Assembly: GCF_024580145.1 (NCBI RefSeq)
Contig: NZ_JANINI010000004.1
Span: 124,001-188,000 of the forward strand
Origin: Methyloversatilis sp. XJ19-49
GTDB lineage: Bacteria; Pseudomonadota; Gammaproteobacteria; Burkholderiales; Rhodocyclaceae
Direction: 5' to 3'
DNA: 64,000 nt
In this document: positions 1 through 8,538 of the stretch, piece by piece
Position numbering within the stretch: the first letter of the stretch is position 1
Layout: every line of letters begins with the position of its first letter
The notes under the pieces: generated by a model
Database searches by the model: none
The model's input: only the letters and a program-made list of their open reading frames with translations
What the model was told of the DNA's origin: nothing
Made by a program: the position numbers and the translations under genes

Positions 1-1
1 C

Positions 2-826
2 GAGGGATACGATGGGGTGCGAGCCATTGCAAATGAGAAGGGTTCCGACGGGACGGTTCGTATTTCAACGGCGAACTTGAATTGTTCCAGGCTCAACTTG
101 CATTTAGATGAAAACCAAACTTTAGTAAAAAATCTGGAGATCGAGCGCAGCAATACCAAGGTGGCGTTTGGGATAGTGAACTCCCTTAATCATAGTAGTA
201 TTGTACCGAACGCAACCGCAAAGTCCCATGCCGAGGAGACGCTGCATCAGTGTGTGCTTGAAGCGCTGAAGGTTGGTGACGGTGATTATCTAGGCCAATC
301 AGAAAAATTTAACTGGCAAGAGCGTCTCGTCGAGATGACGCGTGATGGGTTCGCTAACGCATCTTTGTTTAAGAATGTCGTGACGCGAGTCAGCGACAAC
401 TTAGGAAATGTTGTAACCGACTACTTCGTCGAGTTCTATCGCACCAGTGGAGAAGACGGTAAATTTGAGAGGTTTCTCTATGAAACGTTTCTTTATTCAG
501 TTCATTCTTATAAGGATAACGGTTCTTACAGAGCACTTTATTTGGACGTGGGAAGCCTCCAGTCATTGCGCCCCGGGGAAGCTATTAATTTAAAGCAGTT
601 ATTTGTGAGTATTGACGCGCATCCGCAGTATCTCGATAAACGGTCGAAGACTCAGCCCGTCGGATATCGATCGCTTTCACCCACCAGCGAAGGTGGCATT
701 TGTATTCCAAGTGGGCGCATGGATGAATTCTTTCGACCGCATGAGACGATGCTGGTGAATGTCGTTTTGACTCGTACCCTATCCGCGGGGGTTGTTACAT
801 TTAGACATGCGAAAATGCAGCAATGA
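2..826 (+). CDS. C-terminal part of a lipase-like alpha/beta hydrolase (5' end outside window)
   Basis: The reading frame is open from the left edge, so the visible 274 codons are the C-terminal portion of a longer gene and the internal GTG at 17 is probably not the start. Near its beginning is the string EKGSDGTVRISTANLN. I associate this 'SDG.V...ANL' pattern with large alpha/beta hydrolases and lipases, where it supplies a late catalytic-core segment. The rest has no recognisable motif and ends in a hydrophilic tail. The nucleophile-elbow GxSxG would lie upstream and cannot be seen, so the enzymatic role is an inference. AT content is higher than in the core part of the window, as for its island neighbours. 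Confidence 0.5.
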   Translation, partial: EGYDGVRAIANEKGSDGTVRISTANLNCSRLNLHLDENQTLVKNLEIERSNTKVAFGIVNSLNHSSIVPNATAKSHAEETLHQCVLEALKVGDGDYLGQSEKFNWQERLVEMTRDGFANASLFKNVVTRVSDNLGNVVTDYFVEFYRTSGEDGKFERFLYETFLYSVHSYKDNGSYRALYLDVGSLQSLRPGEAINLKQLFVSIDAHPQYLDKRSKTQPVGYRSLSPTSEGGICIPSGRMDEFFRPHETMLVNVVLTRTLSAGVVTFRHAKMQQ

Positions 827-1413
827 ACCGCCACAAGGGCGATTCACATTGTCCAATTTAGGATGGCAGTTGATGCAGTCAAATTCTGATCAGTTCGTCA
901 GTGAGCCAGCGCCTGAATATCTTTCGGAAGGCGTGGCTTGCATAGTGAAATAGCTGGTTACCCCTTTGCGGATAGGGTTAGTTCAAAGAAGCACAAAGAT
1001 TGGGCGAACTCTCGATCTTTGGCTCTTTGCGCGGGTGGACGGACTTTTCACCTAATATAATGGCCTACTAGCTGTAAGCGTCCTGCCGGCATCATCTTTT
1101 CCTCATTGCTGTAATAGGTAAAGATCGACCGCATCGTAGCACCTCAAATTTTTTCCACGGATTCGTGGACACAAATACCAAGGCGGTTGCGCAGCGGTAC
1201 AGCCGCGGTCCGCGCGAGCATCACCCGGTAGCGTTCAAGCGTGCGTTCCGAAAAGTCGTGAGTATATGACTCTCCGATGAAACGAAACTCTTATAGTCTC
1301 AAGGTCTAAGTTCAGGGACGCTACGCGGCATCTTCCTTAGTGGCGCTGAAACACGGCGGTGGGATTGGATTGGATAATTAGAGCGAATTATTGATTCGTC
1401 ATTCGTACAGGGT
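827..1413. other. Non-coding stretch with a possible gene remnant
   Basis: I see no complete gene here. A minus-strand frame open for 48 codons (1144-1290) reads like real protein (for example HDFSERTLERYRVMLARTAA and RNRLGICVHESVEKI). It has no credible start or ribosome site and is closed by a stop just upstream. It may be the decayed tail of a transferred gene. No clear terminator was found after the upstream CDS. Confidence 0.3.
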
Positions 1414-2052
1414 TTATTCGTTGGCTAAGATAATCTTGAAAGGGTTTAGAAATTTTTTCTGCACGCAATTGCGCATAGAGCCCACGTCATTTTCGTTCTC
1501 GCAGGCTAGGCGAATAGACGTTTTGTCAATAAGTTTTTTATGTAGATCAATCAATAAATCAACATCCTTCTCCTTTTGTGAATTAATTGATTCTCTAAGG
1601 TTGAACAAGAGACCTGAAAAACTTTCATCCTTCAACTCTCCAAACATAACCGGTCCGCGATCAATGTTTTGGGTAAATTGATTTAACACATAATCCTCAG
1701 TTTTTCCAGAACTTAAGGCGTCCTCCAAATAATCGACTCTATGAACAATTTCGGCCATATATTTTCGCGCGGTTGAATTGCTATCTTGTTGTGGTCGTAG
1801 ATCGCTTATGGATGTAACGCCTTGGTAATCACGCCTTGCTTCTAATATCGGGGTAACAGTTATTTGAGGGTTGACTTCAATATGAGGGCTTACCTCTATA
1901 TGGGGAGTTGGCAGGCTGACAGGCTTTGGTGTCGCATTAAGTTCATCAGGAGACGAACTGCTATATAAGTTAATTGCGGCGACTGCTATGGCACCAATTA
2001 CACTGATAACGGCAAGTAAAACCTTAGTTTTTGAAGAATCCGAGTTTGCCAT
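1414..2052 (-). CDS. Membrane-anchored hypothetical protein
   Basis: This 212-residue protein is not recognised. The start at 2052 is preferred over 2070 because GGAG lies 5 bases upstream of it. Residues about 10-30 (KVLLAVISVIGAIAVAAINL) form one hydrophobic segment. A Pro-rich, repeat-like stretch follows (PHIEVSPHIEVNPQITVTP, about residues 50-70), then a mostly helical, charged domain with two cysteines near the C-terminus. The likely topology is a single N-terminal membrane anchor with the bulk outside the membrane, but this is inferred. The gene is AT-rich and stands alone with no operon partner, which fits recent transfer. Confidence 0.55.
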   Translation of the reverse strand: MANSDSSKTKVLLAVISVIGAIAVAAINLYSSSSPDELNATPKPVSLPTPHIEVSPHIEVNPQITVTPILEARRDYQGVTSISDLRPQQDSNSTARKYMAEIVHRVDYLEDALSSGKTEDYVLNQFTQNIDRGPVMFGELKDESFSGLLFNLRESINSQKEKDVDLLIDLHKKLIDKTSIRLACENENDVGSMRNCVQKKFLNPFKIILANE

Positions 2053-2070
2053 TCCAGCTCCGATATTCAA

Positions 2071-3433
2071 CGTTCAAATTTGGCTCAAGAATATATTCCC
2101 TGCTGCGAGTCCTAGTGACCGAAGGGAGTTCCTTTGCTGATGGAATGGATTCCCCGGGATTTTGGTCACTAATCCGGCACCCGCCGGTCTTCAAGCGTGA
2201 GGATCGGCCTTCAATCTGAAAAATCTACTATGCATATTAATACAGTCACGGCCGTTCTTGACAAGATCATACTTCAACTCGCTGTCACCGATGAAGAACA
2301 ACAGCTTACCGCCTTACCTGAATGCAGATCGAAGCCTAGTTTTCCGACCGGACCGTCCCCCTTATGACTATCGAGGACAATAAGTGGGCTCATTACTCGG
2401 CGTTCTGGGCCGCTTCACCTCGCATCGAATTCACCTTACTACTGTATTTTTAACCATTGACGCTGCAGAGAAAATCTCGTCCCCGGGGCGCGCTGCTGCG
2501 TTCGGCCTCGCCCGGCTTGAATTTGTTCTTCATCCCTTCAATTCCGCGTTCGTCACCTCTTGACGCCCGGTGCCGGCATTGCATGTCAGCGCTGTGAGGG
2601 CCTGGTTCTGCCCGCCAACTTATCTATATTGCGCATCTATGATGCCCGAGCTTTTCGATGTTGTGGACAATGCAATGTTGTTTTTATTGCCCATCAACCT
2701 TTGAGTCCGGCGCTGCGTGACGCGATCGAGTCGCTTGTTGCGCAGTAGGTTGCTTAGCGCAGGTTCAGTCATAGTAATGCCCGTGATTACCATCTGCTTG
2801 CCCTAGTCCGAATCGATGGGCTACATCGTTCGGTCGGGGTGGGATTCGGGACCACTGCTCTTGCCGCGGAAGGAGGCGACGGGCGTGCGCGGTCAGAGCC
2901 GATGCTGTTGGCACGACACGCTGTCGCGCGTCGGCCTGCTTATTTCGCTGTGGCGTAGGCGCTGATCGTGCAGTCCCCACCATTCCGATGGAACAGCTTG
3001 CCCTCCGGACAGATACAATGTCATTTGTCTTGGGCTTACGCAAATCGGTGTTGGAGTAGGCCTTCGTCATCGAACCGCTTATCGGGTGACGAAAAGCGAG
3101 GGAGCAGTGGATTTTATTACATTCGAGTCGATCACTGTCCTAAGCGACGGGTACTCCCTGCGGGGACCTACACCATTCGGATAGCCCATTCACGCACTCC
3201 AAGCGAGAACGCCCGCGATTTCCTTGCGGTGCAACATTTCCAAGAATCGGAGCCTTCGCAGAATCCTCAAAGATTCGATATGTAAATGCGAGGAATGGTC
3301 CTGTTGTTTCCTACAGGACTTAAATTAGAATGCACGCTTCTACTCATCAAAATCTTGCTCCTTTATAAGCAGCAGTTGCTCGGGTAGCGTCCTTGTTGCT
3401 ATCATCTCTAGGTAATCCGATGAGGGGATTTGT
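2071..3433. other. Gene-poor stretch of the island
   Basis: Apart from a doubtful small Cys-rich ORF (2560-2748), nothing here supports a gene. The open frames at 2765-3285 on both strands have no ribosome site, low-complexity composition and no recognisable motif, and I read them as chance frames or debris of former genes. No repeats, tRNA fragments or convincing terminators were seen. Confidence 0.4.
2560..2748 (+). CDS. Possible small Cys-rich (zinc-ribbon-like) protein
   Basis: This 62-residue frame starts at TTG and carries CQRC near residue 9 and CCGQC near residue 33, the spacing expected of a four-cysteine zinc ribbon. The C-terminal part is plausibly helical (SPALRDAIESLVAQ). Against it, there is no clear Shine-Dalgarno sequence, the start is the rare TTG, and neighbouring sequence looks non-coding. 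It could be an isolated fragment of a larger gene. The function is unknown. Confidence 0.3.
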   Translation: MTPGAGIACQRCEGLVLPANLSILRIYDARAFRCCGQCNVVFIAHQPLSPALRDAIESLVAQ

Positions 3434-3667
3434 GTGGAACGGGAACTAAAAATAGGGCTTAGAAATATCACGGATAATACCTTCGTGTTCGCGTGGGGCG
3501 TGATCTTGATCAGCCTTTGGACTTACACACCAGACCTCATGCTCTCCGGAATCATCGCCGGTGCGTTTGGATGGTACGTCAGCACAAAAATTGGAGGCCA
3601 TTTCTTCGCCGTCGTCCTGGCGTCTGTTCTTGGTTTTATTATTTATGCAGTGAATTCTATTGGGTAG
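3434..3667 (+). CDS. Small hydrophobic membrane protein
   Basis: This 77-residue protein has a GTG start with GAGGGGA about 5 bases upstream, a good ribosome site. It has a short charged N-terminus (MERELKIGLR), then two or three hydrophobic segments: about residues 15-30 (FVFAWGVILISLW), 34-48 and 55-75 (FFAVVLASVLGFIIYAV). It resembles the many unannotated two-to-three-helix proteins of mobile islands, some of which are holin-like or immunity proteins. No family is recognised, so the role is left open. It stands alone on the plus strand, facing the convergent gene that ends at 3769. Confidence 0.55.
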   Translation: MERELKIGLRNITDNTFVFAWGVILISLWTYTPDLMLSGIIAGAFGWYVSTKIGGHFFAVVLASVLGFIIYAVNSIG

Positions 3668-3768
3668 ATTCTGGCTGCTTATCTGCTTTAGGATTTGAGC
3701 GGTTGAAAACGACAAATCCCTCCGGGCCAAGAGCCGCAGGAATTTGTCGATTCAAAGATAGCATCGAG

Positions 3769-4524
3769 TCAATTTTTCAACAAGCCAGAGCGTGCTATGC
3801 GCACTGCGCTCCACTCCCGTTGCATCTGAAGCGGCAGCCATGTCAGATCCGTGGGCGTAGCAGCCAGGAGTACAAGACCCACATTCGTCTCCTTCGCGTG
3901 CTGCAGCAATCTTCTCGAATGTTTGATGAGAGCATCCGCGATCCCGTTCTGGGTGACAACAACCAGCAGGAACGCTGCACTGGCATCAAGGTGGATGCGC
4001 TGCGCGTGGGCCTCGTGTATTGCCCGCACGTCGAACTGGTCGGCAAGTTTTACTTCGAAAGTCACCGCATGGCGCGTTGGTCCGCCTCGCCTCAAGGTCG
4101 GATGCGTGCCGCTTCCCAACAGATCCTGCCTCGACCAGATTCCGCCGGTGTCGCGTCGGCCTTGATGGGCGGTGTTCGCGACCTGGACATCTGAGAATCC
4201 AAGTGCTGGCATCCATTCACGCTGGAGTTTTTCCTGGATAGCCCCATAAGATTGCTTTTCTCTCGTCCAAATGGTCGGTTCGCAGTGATTTTCGGCAAGT
4301 AATCCCTCAAAGCCACATGGTTTGCGAACCAGACGTACGCGCCGGCCGCGACCGCGGCAGCGTTCGATCTGTCCCCTTCGAACCAGCTCTTCAGTGGCAA
4401 CCTCGACTTCATCGCGACTCAGGCCGTTAAGCAGGGAGAGTTCGACAACCATCATGGATTCGCCTGTCGCCGCCAGGCATTCTGTGATCAGTTGGTGGTG
4501 GGTTCGTTGGTCAAAAGAATTCAT
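3769..4524 (-). CDS. Winged-helix plus PD-(D/E)xK-nuclease-like hypothetical protein
   Basis: This is a 251-residue protein. Residues about 1-60 look like a helix-turn-helix/winged-helix unit (ELSLLNGLSRDEVEVATEEL then a basic RCRGRGRRVRLVRK). The C-terminal half contains GGIWSRQDLLG followed about 25 residues later by TFEVKLADQ. This D...(E)VK arrangement is the shape of a PD-(D/E)xK nuclease core, as in HrgA-like proteins of restriction neighbourhoods. The start ATG lies inside the last codons of the upstream gene (its stop is at 4511), so the two are probably translationally coupled. Domain calls are from motif reading only. A DNA-binding nuclease or regulator role is inferred. Confidence 0.5.
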   Translation of the reverse strand: MNSFDQRTHHQLITECLAATGESMMVVELSLLNGLSRDEVEVATEELVRRGQIERCRGRGRRVRLVRKPCGFEGLLAENHCEPTIWTREKQSYGAIQEKLQREWMPALGFSDVQVANTAHQGRRDTGGIWSRQDLLGSGTHPTLRRGGPTRHAVTFEVKLADQFDVRAIHEAHAQRIHLDASAAFLLVVVTQNGIADALIKHSRRLLQHAKETNVGLVLLAATPTDLTWLPLQMQREWSAVRIARSGLLKN

Positions 4525-4774
4525 CGTCTTCCTCGAAGGCACCTGAAGATAAGGTTTGATGACCTTTCTTTCTTCCAGCCATTAGAGGTTCGTCGGTTTG
4601 CCCTTTGAAGCGAGCGTCCTCAGCGTGGTGATGAACTTCGGTCATCACCACGCCTGCGGTGGTCGCTGCGATGTCTTGGTAATCGAAGGCTTCCCTCTTG
4701 AGTTTTGGTGTCCTTGGGGCATAAGCGTGGTCCGGCATAAATGTTGGGGCGCCCGTTCTGCTGTGAGATTCCAT
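4511..4774 (-). CDS. Small hypothetical protein coupled to the downstream wHTH/nuclease-like gene
   Basis: This 87-residue protein starts at ATG 4774; a GTG at 4822 in the same frame would add 16 residues. It is polar, with a His/Glu-rich middle (VVMTEVHHHAEDARFKGQ) and a very acidic end (FEEDDEFF). Its final codons overlap the start of the next gene (ATG at 4524), which argues for co-expression of the pair. No family is recognised. The acidic tail could suit a partner or inhibitor of a DNA-binding protein, but that is speculation. Confidence 0.4.
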   Translation of the reverse strand: MESHSRTGAPTFMPDHAYAPRTPKLKREAFDYQDIAATTAGVVMTEVHHHAEDARFKGQTDEPLMAGRKKGHQTLSSGAFEEDDEFF

Positions 4775-5205
4775 GTTAAGAATCAGGACTGCCTGGCCGT
4801 AATGAGGGTATCTTGCCTGCACGAATGCTTGATTTATCGGAACTCACTGCTGGATTGAGATTTCTTTCTTATATAAGAGGCCTTGTGTGCCCCCGAATTT
4901 ACAGCGCGTATCAGCGCTGTAAATTCTCCCCCTGAAGGGGGTCGCGGAATCTCGAAAAAAACTCGAGCTTCCACATTATTCGCACTTTAATAGGGGTGCG
5001 AATAATGTTTTTAATTAGGGCCTCTTGGTTATCTTGAGAAATCCATCGTGTCAAATTTTGGAGTTCTTTTCTTCTGGCATCCTTGGTTATGTTTGGATAC
5101 CTCTGTCCGTTATGTGGGAAACCCTGCACGGGTGTCAATGCGCTGTAATGAAGTGTTCTCTCTGGCACGCTTGAGAGCCTTAAAGTAGGGGTTGAGCGGC
5201 GGGCC
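4775..5205. other. Structured intergenic region with four adjacent hairpins
   Basis: No gene is visible. Within 4895-5008 there are four consecutive inverted repeats: a perfect 13-bp stem (4895-4907 with 4914-4926), a 5-bp GC stem (4928-4932 with 4937-4941), a 5-bp stem around an A-run (4951-4955 with 4963-4967), and a perfect 13-bp stem (4973-4985 with 4996-5008). Two strong 13-bp stems this close suggest a structured RNA, a double terminator or a recombination/protein-binding element rather than chance. Confidence 0.45.
4973..5013 (+). terminator. Possible intrinsic terminator (plus strand)
   Basis: A perfect 13-bp stem (4973-4985/4996-5008) ends in a T-run at 5008-5012, the shape of a Rho-independent terminator for plus-strand transcription. 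However, no obvious plus-strand gene ends just upstream. It could instead be part of the structured element at 4895-5008. Confidence 0.4.
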
Positions 5206-6069
5206 TCAGAGTTCATCATCGGTATCCGTGAGGGATGACCGCATCCGACCGGCGCGCTCCACGTCGTAGTCACCTTGTCGGACGACACGGACCTCGAGGC
5301 TGTCCAGATCAAGTTCGGCGATGCCTCGAAAGCCCACACCGACGCATGCGAATCCCATCCGTTTCTGCTCAGCGCTGTAGTCGAGACTGTCGTGGTGGTG
5401 GCCGTGGATGACGAGTTTTGCGCCCATGGCCCGGGCAAGGTGGTCGATACCGATGTGACCGTAGGGGTGGCAGCTCGGCGCCTCGTGAGTGATGAGTACG
5501 TCAGCTTGCAAGTTGGCCATTTGTTCGAAATCTTCCGGAAAGATGCTTGATAAATGGAGGATTTCCGAACCAAAGAGTACGTTTGCGTGAAATAAGGGAT
5601 CGTCAAGCGCAGCGATTGCTTGTTCAGCGGTGATCCCCTGCTCTTTGAACCGAGCAGGGCCGGGTGTGGCGAGGATTCGTTGCGTGGCAAACTCTTTAAA
5701 GCTCTTAAAACTCGCTGTTTTGCCGTCGAATTGCTGTAAATCCGGTGACCAGACGGTTTTTCGGAATACACCCCCGAAGCCCGCGAGTCGGATGCCTCGG
5801 AGTTCAACTACGCGCTGATCAAGGTTCTCATTCAGAGCGGTGACAAGGTGCAACCAGGTAGTCACGTGTTCTGTATCGTGGTTGCCGCGTATCCACCACG
5901 TCTGAATGCCTTCTTCCTTTAGTGGAGCAAGGATCTCCTGCATGCTCCTCGTGGGTTCGATGTCACCCAGAAAGACGACACCTGCGGGACGACGCGCCAG
6001 CGCTTCATGGAGGGCGTGGTCAAACCGCCCATGAACATCCCCAAAAAGGAGGATGGATCTCGATTTCAT
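5206..6069 (-). CDS. Metallophosphoesterase
   Basis: This 287-residue calcineurin-like phosphoesterase has all the metal-site motifs in order: GDVHGR (residues about 10-15), GDIE (about 36), GNHD (about 62-65), THEAP (about 190) and GHHHD (about 219-223). Such enzymes hydrolyse phosphomonoesters or phosphodiesters with a di-metal centre; the substrate cannot be told from sequence. The C-terminus is acidic and unstructured. It is the third gene of a minus-strand series after an AAA+ ATPase and a small Zn protein, with a 64-bp gap. The three may form one cassette. Confidence 0.85.
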   Translation of the reverse strand: MKSRSILLFGDVHGRFDHALHEALARRPAGVVFLGDIEPTRSMQEILAPLKEEGIQTWWIRGNHDTEHVTTWLHLVTALNENLDQRVVELRGIRLAGFGGVFRKTVWSPDLQQFDGKTASFKSFKEFATQRILATPGPARFKEQGITAEQAIAALDDPLFHANVLFGSEILHLSSIFPEDFEQMANLQADVLITHEAPSCHPYGHIGIDHLARAMGAKLVIHGHHHDSLDYSAEQKRMGFACVGVGFRGIAELDLDSLEVRVVRQGDYDVERAGRMRSSLTDTDDEL

Positions 6070-6133
6070 GCGAATAGACCCAGAATTTTCGGGTTTTTAC
6101 GCTCAAAAATCGGATTTTCGGAGAAACGGTCTT

Positions 6134-6550
6134 TCATTTGCCGCGTACCGATGAGCCGCCTACCCTTCGACACCAGTCACAGAGCGTCGTCCAGCACGTT
6201 TGATGGTGCAAAGTGGGTGCTCCACAGTGCTCGCAGACAAAGGACGACTCCTTCCGGGCGATTTCCACCACGCGTCTGGAGTGTTCCGTACTCATGCCGA
6301 CTCGGAACCTGAGTTGCCAGAATTTCTGCGTGACGCCCTTCAAGTGTGGGACTTTCCCTACCGGCGCTTTTCGAATCTTCATCGCGTAAAGGCACTCGGC
6401 TTCGATGCCCGTGCATGCCTGATCGACCAGATCGAACCACCCGTTACCGCAGTCCAGACGCCATCGCCACTCATGCTCTGCCTGCTCTTTGATCTCCCGG
6501 AAAACGAGCGGGTAGCGGTCGATCAACTTTTTGACGAGGACGATATCCAT
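6134..6550 (-). CDS. Phage-type small zinc-binding hypothetical protein
   Basis: This is a 138-residue protein. The middle CGNGWFDLVDQACTGIEAE and the later Q-K-F-W-Q-L-R-F segment match a pattern I know from a common family of phage and prophage proteins of unknown function ('GDGWFDLI...', 'KFGGLRFY'). The C-terminus carries a probable zinc site: CEHCGAP and LCDWC. It begins 5 bp after the stop of the AAA+ gene and is thus almost certainly co-transcribed with it. The biochemical function is unknown. Its presence ties the cassette to mobile DNA. Confidence 0.6.
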   Translation of the reverse strand: MDIVLVKKLIDRYPLVFREIKEQAEHEWRWRLDCGNGWFDLVDQACTGIEAECLYAMKIRKAPVGKVPHLKGVTQKFWQLRFRVGMSTEHSRRVVEIARKESSFVCEHCGAPTLHHQTCWTTLCDWCRRVGGSSVRGK

Positions 6551-6555
6551 GCTCG

Positions 6556-8121
6556 TCAGTGGATGGCGAGTGTCGTAGCGTCAGCGCAAAGATCTCGCCC
6601 GAGCAGATCTTCGGCGATCAGGTGACTACGCCCCGTGAGGACGGCTCTGCCCGCGGCAGCTGTGAGCCGCTTTCTCATCTCGCGCGGCGGTAAAGCTGAA
6701 AGAACCGTCAACACTTCGTCGCTCAGGTGTCGATCCAGCACGTCGGTCAATCCACGATCCTTAAGAAAGTGGGAGAACACGTGGGTTGCAATTTGCCGGC
6801 CCTCATTCTCTTTCGGGCTCGGGATCTCGAAGGTGACGAATCGCTGCCGGATGGGGTCGGGAACGAGTTCGATGTCGTTGCAGGTCGCAAACCAGAGGAC
6901 GCGGCTCGCATCAAGAAGCAACTCGGGGAGCGACAGATCACAAAAACGTCTGGCAGTACTTCGTTCAAGCAACAGGTGAAGCGCCCCAAGCGCGGCCCTT
7001 TCTCCGCTTCCGCCACTGATGCTGCTCACTTTGTCGATCTCTTCCAGCACCACAACAGGGTTGGCGACCGGGGAGGTGACGAGGTGCCAGAAAAGCCGGC
7101 CTTCGTGAGAGTTCGCCCAGAAAGTCTCACTCCCGGCGAGGGCGGCACCGCTTTGTGCGCTGGCCATGTCCACTAACAGCACGGGAGCAAGACGTAATCC
7201 GTCTGCCAAATGTTGCAGATACAGGGTCTTTCCCAGGCCCGGCCGGCTATGGATCAGTACCGGATCGAGCGCAATGGCTCGTCCAGTCGCCAAGGACAGC
7301 GCGCACTGGCCTTCCATGTAATCAGTGACTGAAGTGAAATTTGGAAATAAGGCTCTTAATTCGGCAAAAAGGCCGTGAATGACGCCTGAAAACTGTCTCA
7401 GCGGCTTTTTTGAACTGTGCGCCTTCAACCCGGCAACGACGCCACGAATGCGCACCTTCGCGTCAGAGTCTCGTCCACTGACCCGCGTCTCCAAAAGCTC
7501 AACACCCTTCTCCTCCCACACATCCACAAGTTCTTCGCGCTTCATAACGGCCAAGCCTGCTTCTTCGACGTCAGGCGGATGCTGGGCATCCCCCTCTCCC
7601 GTCGAAAGAGACGAAACGTCACCAACGACAGAATCAACACAATCGCTGGAAGAAAAAAGAGGGATGGCACTTGAAGATTGAGGAGCGGTTGCATCAAACC
7701 ATGCTGCAACCCTTAACCCCTCAAGATAAGAATGCTCCGTGCAGAATTTGTGGTTCTCCCTCTCCAAAGGACTTCCACAAGCGTTACAGGAATACGCAGC
7801 CAGATAGCGGAAATGTCGACACCGTTCCGTGAGTGCTGCAGTCCTTGCCTCATCCAAGTCCTTGATAAACATAAAAACGGATGGCCCGTACGCACCGTAG
7901 GCCCAAAAGATGAAGGCGGAGGTGTCGTTAACACGGGCGTCGCCTACGATCGCACGAAATTCATTCAGTGCATCAAGAACGATCGATACGTGGCCAGGGA
8001 GGAATTCGATGGAAAACTGCATAGACCACGGGAATTCAGTGCGCTGAACCTGGGCGGAATACGCACGAAAAGCCTCGTGATTATCGAAGATCTTGTCGAG
8101 AAGAATGTTCTGTAGCGCCAT
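6556..8121 (-). CDS. AAA+ ATPase, Lon/MoxR-like core with an unusual N-terminal region
   Basis: This is a 521-residue protein. ATG 8121 is chosen because GAGG lies 6 bases upstream; in-frame starts at 8124 and 8154 are alternatives. The C-terminal half is an AAA+ module: Walker A SRPGLGKTLYL (about residue 290), Walker B VVVLEEIDK (about 354), sensor-1-like WFATCND and an arginine-finger-like PDPIRQRF, followed by a helical lid. The N-terminal 230 residues are not recognised and contain CNACGSPL...C, a potential zinc site. It lacks a protease or nuclease domain, so it may remodel a partner. It leads the putative operon with the Zn protein and the phosphoesterase. Confidence 0.7.
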   Translation of the reverse strand: MALQNILLDKIFDNHEAFRAYSAQVQRTEFPWSMQFSIEFLPGHVSIVLDALNEFRAIVGDARVNDTSAFIFWAYGAYGPSVFMFIKDLDEARTAALTERCRHFRYLAAYSCNACGSPLERENHKFCTEHSYLEGLRVAAWFDATAPQSSSAIPLFSSSDCVDSVVGDVSSLSTGEGDAQHPPDVEEAGLAVMKREELVDVWEEKGVELLETRVSGRDSDAKVRIRGVVAGLKAHSSKKPLRQFSGVIHGLFAELRALFPNFTSVTDYMEGQCALSLATGRAIALDPVLIHSRPGLGKTLYLQHLADGLRLAPVLLVDMASAQSGAALAGSETFWANSHEGRLFWHLVTSPVANPVVVLEEIDKVSSISGGSGERAALGALHLLLERSTARRFCDLSLPELLLDASRVLWFATCNDIELVPDPIRQRFVTFEIPSPKENEGRQIATHVFSHFLKDRGLTDVLDRHLSDEVLTVLSALPPREMRKRLTAAAGRAVLTGRSHLIAEDLLGRDLCADATTLAIH

Positions 8122-8301
8122 CATGACCTCACAATGGCCGCAGTAGAGCATCAATCCTTGTGTGTGTAAACCCCTTTAAAATCAGAGGGGATCGCGGACA
8201 GGAAATAAATATTTGGCTGGATTATTACTTTGATAATGGTGCATTAGGCAGTCTTTGATTACATTTAGAGCACGATAAACAGCCCTTTAGGGGGGTAGAT
8301 A
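8122..8301. promoter_or_regulatory. Divergent promoter region between the AAA+ gene and two small plus-strand genes
   Basis: This AT-rich 180 bp separates divergent start sites and must contain promoters in both directions. A hairpin, CCCCT/AGGGG with a 10-base loop, lies at 8172-8191. No promoter here matches consensus well enough to be called precisely. Confidence 0.4.
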
Positions 8302-8508
8302 ATGATTTTAAAAAGTGAAAGCCACGCAAAACATTTTCCGCTGGCCACCTTCGAATTTTCGGAGAGATTCAAAGTCAAGGCGCAAACGGTAAGGCGTCGG
8401 CTGTGCGAACGCGGGTCCTATTACGGATTTGTCCCGGTAAAACTTCCAAATGGCCGTCTGGCGTGGCCAGAGGTGGTTGTAACCGCGGATGGGCCTCAAG
8501 CTCTTTAA
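8302..8508 (+). CDS. Small hypothetical protein, DNA-binding-like
   Basis: This 68-residue protein starts at ATG 8302 with a strong purine-rich ribosome site (AGGGGGG) 7 bases upstream. The segment FSERFKVKAQTVRRRLCERGSYYG looks like a helix-turn-helix: a short helix, a turn, then a basic recognition-like helix. It ends with LPNGRLAWPEV, a wing-like strand pair seen in small Cro/excisionase-like island proteins. It could therefore be a small regulator or excisionase analogue, which is an inference from shape only. The next small ORF follows after 30 bp, suggesting a bicistronic unit. Confidence 0.55.
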   Translation: MILKSESHAKHFPLATFEFSERFKVKAQTVRRRLCERGSYYGFVPVKLPNGRLAWPEVVVTADGPQAL

Positions 8509-8538
8509 AACGTAACTTATCAGCGCAAAGGATTCATC

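Noticed and set aside
2765-3285. Overlapping opposite-strand ORFs of about 100 codons
   Set aside because: There is no start signal, motif or plausible protein composition; they are likely chance frames.
4490-4510. Repeat of the tRNA-Lys 3' end (attachment site)
   Set aside because: Only about nine bases (TGGTGGGTT) match and they lie inside a coding gene; this is within chance.
4895-5008. CRISPR array or retron
   Set aside because: The repeats are four different inverted repeats, not regularly spaced direct repeats, and no cas or reverse transcriptase gene is present.
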